Shown here: in pieces, positions 4,687 through 6,963 of the stretch
Position numbering within the stretch: the first letter of the stretch is position 1
Layout of the letters: each line of letters opens with the position of its first letter
Assembly (NCBI GenBank): GCA_015222985.1
Contig: JADFWI010000065.1
Location: forward strand, 1 to 6,963
Length of the DNA: 6,963 nucleotides
Source: Pseudomonadota bacterium
GTDB lineage: Bacteria; Desulfobacterota; Desulfobacteria; Desulfobacterales; C00003060
Reading direction: 5' to 3'
Position numbers and translations under genes: made by a program
The notes under the pieces: generated by a model
What the model was told of the DNA's origin: nothing
Databases searched by the model: none
What the model saw: only the letters and a program-made list of their open reading frames with translations

Positions 4687-5233
4687 CCATACGCTTCAGC
4701 TTCCTTTGGACATTGATGTTCATCTCATCGTAGGAGCGGAAGATGATCTTTTCTCGCTCCAGCCTTTTTTCAGGAAAAGGCTGAAGCTTTATCTCCTTCA
4801 TCCGTTGCATGCCTTGATCTTTGGAAGGAATGGCCTCCAGGCCATGCGATAGTAGCTCTCCGGTGACAGTATCGAGCAATTCGGCATCCCTTCCGTCTGT
4901 TACCACGGAAAGAGGGATCTGGTGGGCATCGAGCAACCTCGCTGCCGCCAGGGTCTCTCTTTGCCTCGACCCCAGCGATCCAGGCACGCATTTTAGGATC
5001 ATGAACCTTTTTCCCTCAAGGCGGACAGCGAGGTCCACATTGGAATGGATCTCTTCGTCGCCAATGGTGAACCGGAGGTCGGCGTCTACTTCAATATTCT
5101 CTTTGCTGTAACCCTTTGTTTCTACCAGGAAACGCTCCACCTGCTGCCGAACTTCTTCTGCCCCGATATTCGGGACCTCCTTTCCTGTGACAAAATCAAT
5201 AAGCACGTCGTAAGGTTTGGGCTTTTCTAACAT
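4673..5233 (-). CDS. Solitary HsdR N-terminal-like protein, probably catalytically degenerate
   Basis: The 186-residue protein resembles the small proteins annotated as type I restriction enzyme R N-terminal domain (HSDR_N-like, PD-(D/E)xK fold). Recognisable parts are the opening KPYDVLIDFVTGKEVPNIGAEE in two blocks (6-27), an acidic D67 in HSNVDLAV, and MILKCVPGSLGSRQRETLAAARLL (78-101). VVTDGRDAELLDTVTGE (110-126) and LEAIPS (132-137) follow. Where a nuclease would have E-x-K, it reads I-L-K (79-81), so the glutamate is missing. No hsdM, hsdS or helicase part is nearby, so I doubt it is a restriction enzyme. ATG 5233 has AAGGAG (5245-5240) six bases upstream; the in-frame extension to 5305 only translates an octamer repeat. 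It follows the radical SAM gene after 68 bases on the same strand, so the two may share a transcript. Confidence 0.7.
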   Translation of the reverse strand: MLEKPKPYDVLIDFVTGKEVPNIGAEEVRQQVERFLVETKGYSKENIEVDADLRFTIGDEEIHSNVDLAVRLEGKRFMILKCVPGSLGSRQRETLAAARLLDAHQIPLSVVTDGRDAELLDTVTGELLSHGLEAIPSKDQGMQRMKEIKLQPFPEKRLEREKIIFRSYDEMNINVQRKLKRMAHSA

Positions 5234-5252
5234 TGTGAACTCCTTGTTGGTT

Positions 5253-5306
5253 GAATAGTCGAGTAGTCGAACGGTTGAGTAGTACTGAACCATTTGACTA
5301 CTCAAC
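5253..5306. repeat. GAGTAGTC-type octamer repeats with a 10-bp inverted repeat
   Basis: From 5253 the plus strand reads GAATAGTC, GAGTAGTC, GAACGGTT, GAGTAGTA, a degenerate array of period 8. GTTGAGTAGT (5274-5283) pairs perfectly with ACTACTCAAC (5297-5306) around a 13-base spacer. The right arm contains the TGA stop of the radical SAM gene (5304-5302). It fills most of the gap to the HsdR-N-like gene. Confidence 0.75.
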
Positions 5307-6315
5307 GACTTGTGGCAGCTACTGGTTTGATTTCTTCCTTCAACAGACAGCAGGCAATCTTATACCTAGGCTTCCCCTGTTTGTCGTAGTTCAGGTTGCC
5401 GGGCTGAACGAGCTTGTTCATGACACAACCTTCCGGAATCGATAGCTGAAACAGATCTGTTTCATTTATGGGAGGCAGTGGAGTGAGCTTGTTTTTTTCA
5501 AAGACATAGGAATGGAGTGGGAAATCTTCGCACAGGGGACACTGATACACCCTGCCGTTGGGAAATATGAAGAAGTTTTCGGCTACCAGTGCCGCGCATT
5601 CAAAACGTTCTGACCTTTCCAGAAATACCTTGGGATAACTGACATGGATGCCGAGACGGGCTGCATCTGCCGCCACCGCGGGTACGACATCGACCCATTG
5701 TTCTCGTGTGAGTTGAAGGCTATGTTCTTTGTCCTGTGCTGATTTTCCTCGAATCCCAACGACCTGTATGAAGAATCTGTCAATGCCGAGCGTTCTCAGC
5801 AGGCTTGGCATGTTTTTTACATCGCGGACGTTCAATTGGCTCACCGTGTAGATCAGGCTGACCTTGAATCCCTTTGAAAGGGCCTTTTCTATGCCGGCAA
5901 CACACTTGCCGTAACTCCCTTTGCCCCGAATGAGGGCGTTGACCTCCTCACACGAACCGTCCAGCCCTACGCTGAAATAATCGAGTTCTTCCGGGGTGAC
6001 CTTGTCCAAGATTCGGTTGAAAAAGAACCCGTTCGTGTCCACGGTGATTGAGGCATATCCCATCTTTTTTGCTGCCTTGATACAAGAATCAAGGCCCGGG
6101 TGCAGGGTTGGTTCGCCGCCTATCAAGATGAGGTTGGAGGCCTTTTCCTCATGGACCAAGGCTGTTAGCCACTTTTCTATGGTTTCGACAGGCAGTGTTT
6201 GTCTGCCATGCTGGTCGGGGTTAATGTAGCAGTGCCTGCACCTGAGGTTACAGCGGGTTAGTATATGGAAGAATATGTTTCTTGCGTTTTTCTGAAAGGA
6301 GACGGTCTTTTCCAC
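5302..6315 (-). CDS. Radical SAM protein with C-terminal cysteines of SPASM/twitch type
   Basis: The protein has 337 residues from the GTG at 6315. The cluster-binding motif CNLRCRHC gives C22, C26 and C29, ligands of the [4Fe-4S] cluster that cleaves S-adenosylmethionine. GGEPT (66-70), VDTNG (92-96) and SVGLDG (115-120) are standard for the fold. The C-terminal part has C240, the PNGRVYQCPLC stretch (252-262, C259 and C262), C297 and the pair C322-C323. This looks like a SPASM or twitch domain with an extra cluster, as in peptide-modifying enzymes, heme-biosynthesis relatives and sulfatase maturases. I cannot name the substrate, and no obvious precursor peptide is adjacent. I prefer GTG 6315, with GGGAG at 6325-6321 and a 5-base spacing, over TTG 6327. 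It is divergent from ykgJ-like gene 2 with 67 bases between, and upstream of the HsdR-N-like gene. Confidence 0.85.
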   Translation of the reverse strand: MEKTVSFQKNARNIFFHILTRCNLRCRHCYINPDQHGRQTLPVETIEKWLTALVHEEKASNLILIGGEPTLHPGLDSCIKAAKKMGYASITVDTNGFFFNRILDKVTPEELDYFSVGLDGSCEEVNALIRGKGSYGKCVAGIEKALSKGFKVSLIYTVSQLNVRDVKNMPSLLRTLGIDRFFIQVVGIRGKSAQDKEHSLQLTREQWVDVVPAVAADAARLGIHVSYPKVFLERSERFECAALVAENFFIFPNGRVYQCPLCEDFPLHSYVFEKNKLTPLPPINETDLFQLSIPEGCVMNKLVQPGNLNYDKQGKPRYKIACCLLKEEIKPVAATSR

Positions 6316-6332
6316 GGAAACTCCCAAAGCCC

Positions 6333-6361
6333 TTGTGTGCCGGATTCTTGTGGGTTATTAT
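6333..6361 (+). promoter_or_regulatory. Promoter candidate for ykgJ-like gene 2
   Basis: TATTAT at 6356-6361 matches the -10 consensus at 5 of 6 positions. TTGTGT at 6333-6338 is a weak -35, 17 bases upstream. The gap to the radical SAM start is only 67 bases, so promoters of the two divergent genes must overlap, allowing joint control. On the minus strand, TTGCTT followed after 15 bases by GATAAT is a weaker candidate for the radical SAM gene. Confidence 0.3.
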
Positions 6362-6382
6362 CATCAAGGGGTAAAACAAGCA

Positions 6383-6963
6383 ATGAAATACATAGACAGT
6401 ACACACAAGGATGACTTGCTTGCAAAAAGGCTTCGTGATGGGGAAACCTTTTCATTTCGCTGCCACGAAGACCTGGCATGTTTTACGCAATGCTGCCGGA
6501 ACTTGAACTTGTTCTTGTATCCTTATGATGTGTTGCGCCTTAAGAACCGACTCAACATCTCTTCTGATCAGTTTCTGGATAAATATGTAGATGTGGTGCT
6601 GCGAGAAGCAAATTGCTTTCCGGACGTATTGCTCCGCATGGCTGAAAACGATCAAAAGACATGCCCTTTTTTGGCGGAAGCCGGGTGTATGGTTTATCCG
6701 GATCGGCCTGACACATGTCGCACTTTTCCTCTTGAACAGGGCATCGTGTTTCAAGGGCCAAAAGGCAAGGCCAGAGACGTCTACTTTTTCAAACCGCCGG
6801 ATTTTTGTCTTGGACAGTATGAGCCGTACGAGTGGAAAGTAGAAAGCTGGGCAGAAGACCAAGGGGCGGCCATTTATCACAAAATGACAGCCAGATGGGC
6901 AGAAGTGAAAGGGCTGTTTCAGTCTGATCCCTGGGGGGCAGAAGGTCCCTATGGCCCAAAAGC
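6383..6963 (+). CDS. YkgJ-family cysteine-cluster protein 2, cut by the window end
   Basis: The frame is open from ATG 6383 to the window end, giving 193 residues with no stop yet. It is a close paralogue of the protein encoded at 2778-3677. C27, C33, C37-C38, C94, C102 and C112 fall at the same residue numbers, and CLG (C142) is one off. Shared blocks include LNL-x-L-x-PYD, KNRL, DQFL, CPFL, Y-x-DRP-x-TCR-x-x-PL and W-x-V-x-x-W-x-x-DQG. It has one extra cysteine (C78). The family probably binds metal or iron-sulfur clusters, and no precise function is known. AAGGGG at 6366-6371 lies rather far (11 bases) upstream of the ATG. A GTG at 6350 is a possible but less likely start because it would overlap the promoter candidate. 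It diverges from the radical SAM gene. Confidence 0.85.
   Translation, partial: MKYIDSTHKDDLLAKRLRDGETFSFRCHEDLACFTQCCRNLNLFLYPYDVLRLKNRLNISSDQFLDKYVDVVLREANCFPDVLLRMAENDQKTCPFLAEAGCMVYPDRPDTCRTFPLEQGIVFQGPKGKARDVYFFKPPDFCLGQYEPYEWKVESWAEDQGAAIYHKMTARWAEVKGLFQSDPWGAEGPYGPK

Noticed and set aside
5234..5305. N-terminal extension of the HsdR-N-like protein
   Set aside because: The peptide (STVRLLDYSTN) is just the open strand of the octamer repeat; AAGGAG before ATG 5233 marks the real start.

Overview
The window looks like a chromosomal stretch of a Gram-negative anaerobe, most likely a Desulfobacterota (deltaproteobacterial) genome. The reasons are a molybdenum-cofactor gene, two YkgJ-type cysteine-cluster proteins, a radical SAM protein, a solitary HsdR-N-like protein and the tail of an FG-GAP/VCBS protein of a kind common in that phylum. 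This placement rests on family resemblance read by eye and was not searched. Base composition is close to balanced. I see no transposase, integrase, phage gene or CRISPR array.

Left edge (1-605): a tRNA with anticodon CAU lies on the minus strand. Immediately upstream of it, on the same strand, is the truncated 3' end of an FG-GAP/VCBS-repeat gene. The rest is a non-coding leader with a good sigma-70-like promoter and a strong stem-loop in front of mobA.

Nucleotide-sugar and cofactor operon (606-2749, plus strand): mobA, a stand-alone type II phosphomannose-isomerase-like cupin, and the guanylyltransferase part of manC. mobA and the cupin overlap by 4 bases. Cupin plus ManC should convert fructose-6-phosphate to GDP-mannose if the cupin is an active isomerase. 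MobA also uses GTP, but to build molybdenum guanine dinucleotide.

Right half (2778-6963): an alternating block of less understood genes. It holds ykgJ-like gene 1 (minus), a zinc-ribbon/HEAT-like protein (plus), an HsdR-N-like protein and a radical SAM protein (both minus), and a second ykgJ-like gene (plus) cut by the window end. The two YkgJ proteins align almost without gaps over about 115 residues and share the same cysteines, so they are clear paralogues.

The most striking structure is at the gene ends. Three junctions carry tiny tandem repeats of period 7 or 8 arranged as inverted pairs: manC/ykgJ1, zinc-ribbon/HsdR-N and radical SAM/HsdR-N. Because 7 and 8 are not multiples of 3, each repeat gives the same peptide, or a guaranteed stop, whatever the reading frame. 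These repeats supply the last residues or the stop codons of five genes. In addition, the leader of the zinc-ribbon gene carries two tandem hairpins, both capped by the GCGAAGC mini-hairpin sequence. I consider these repeat families the best candidates for something undescribed.
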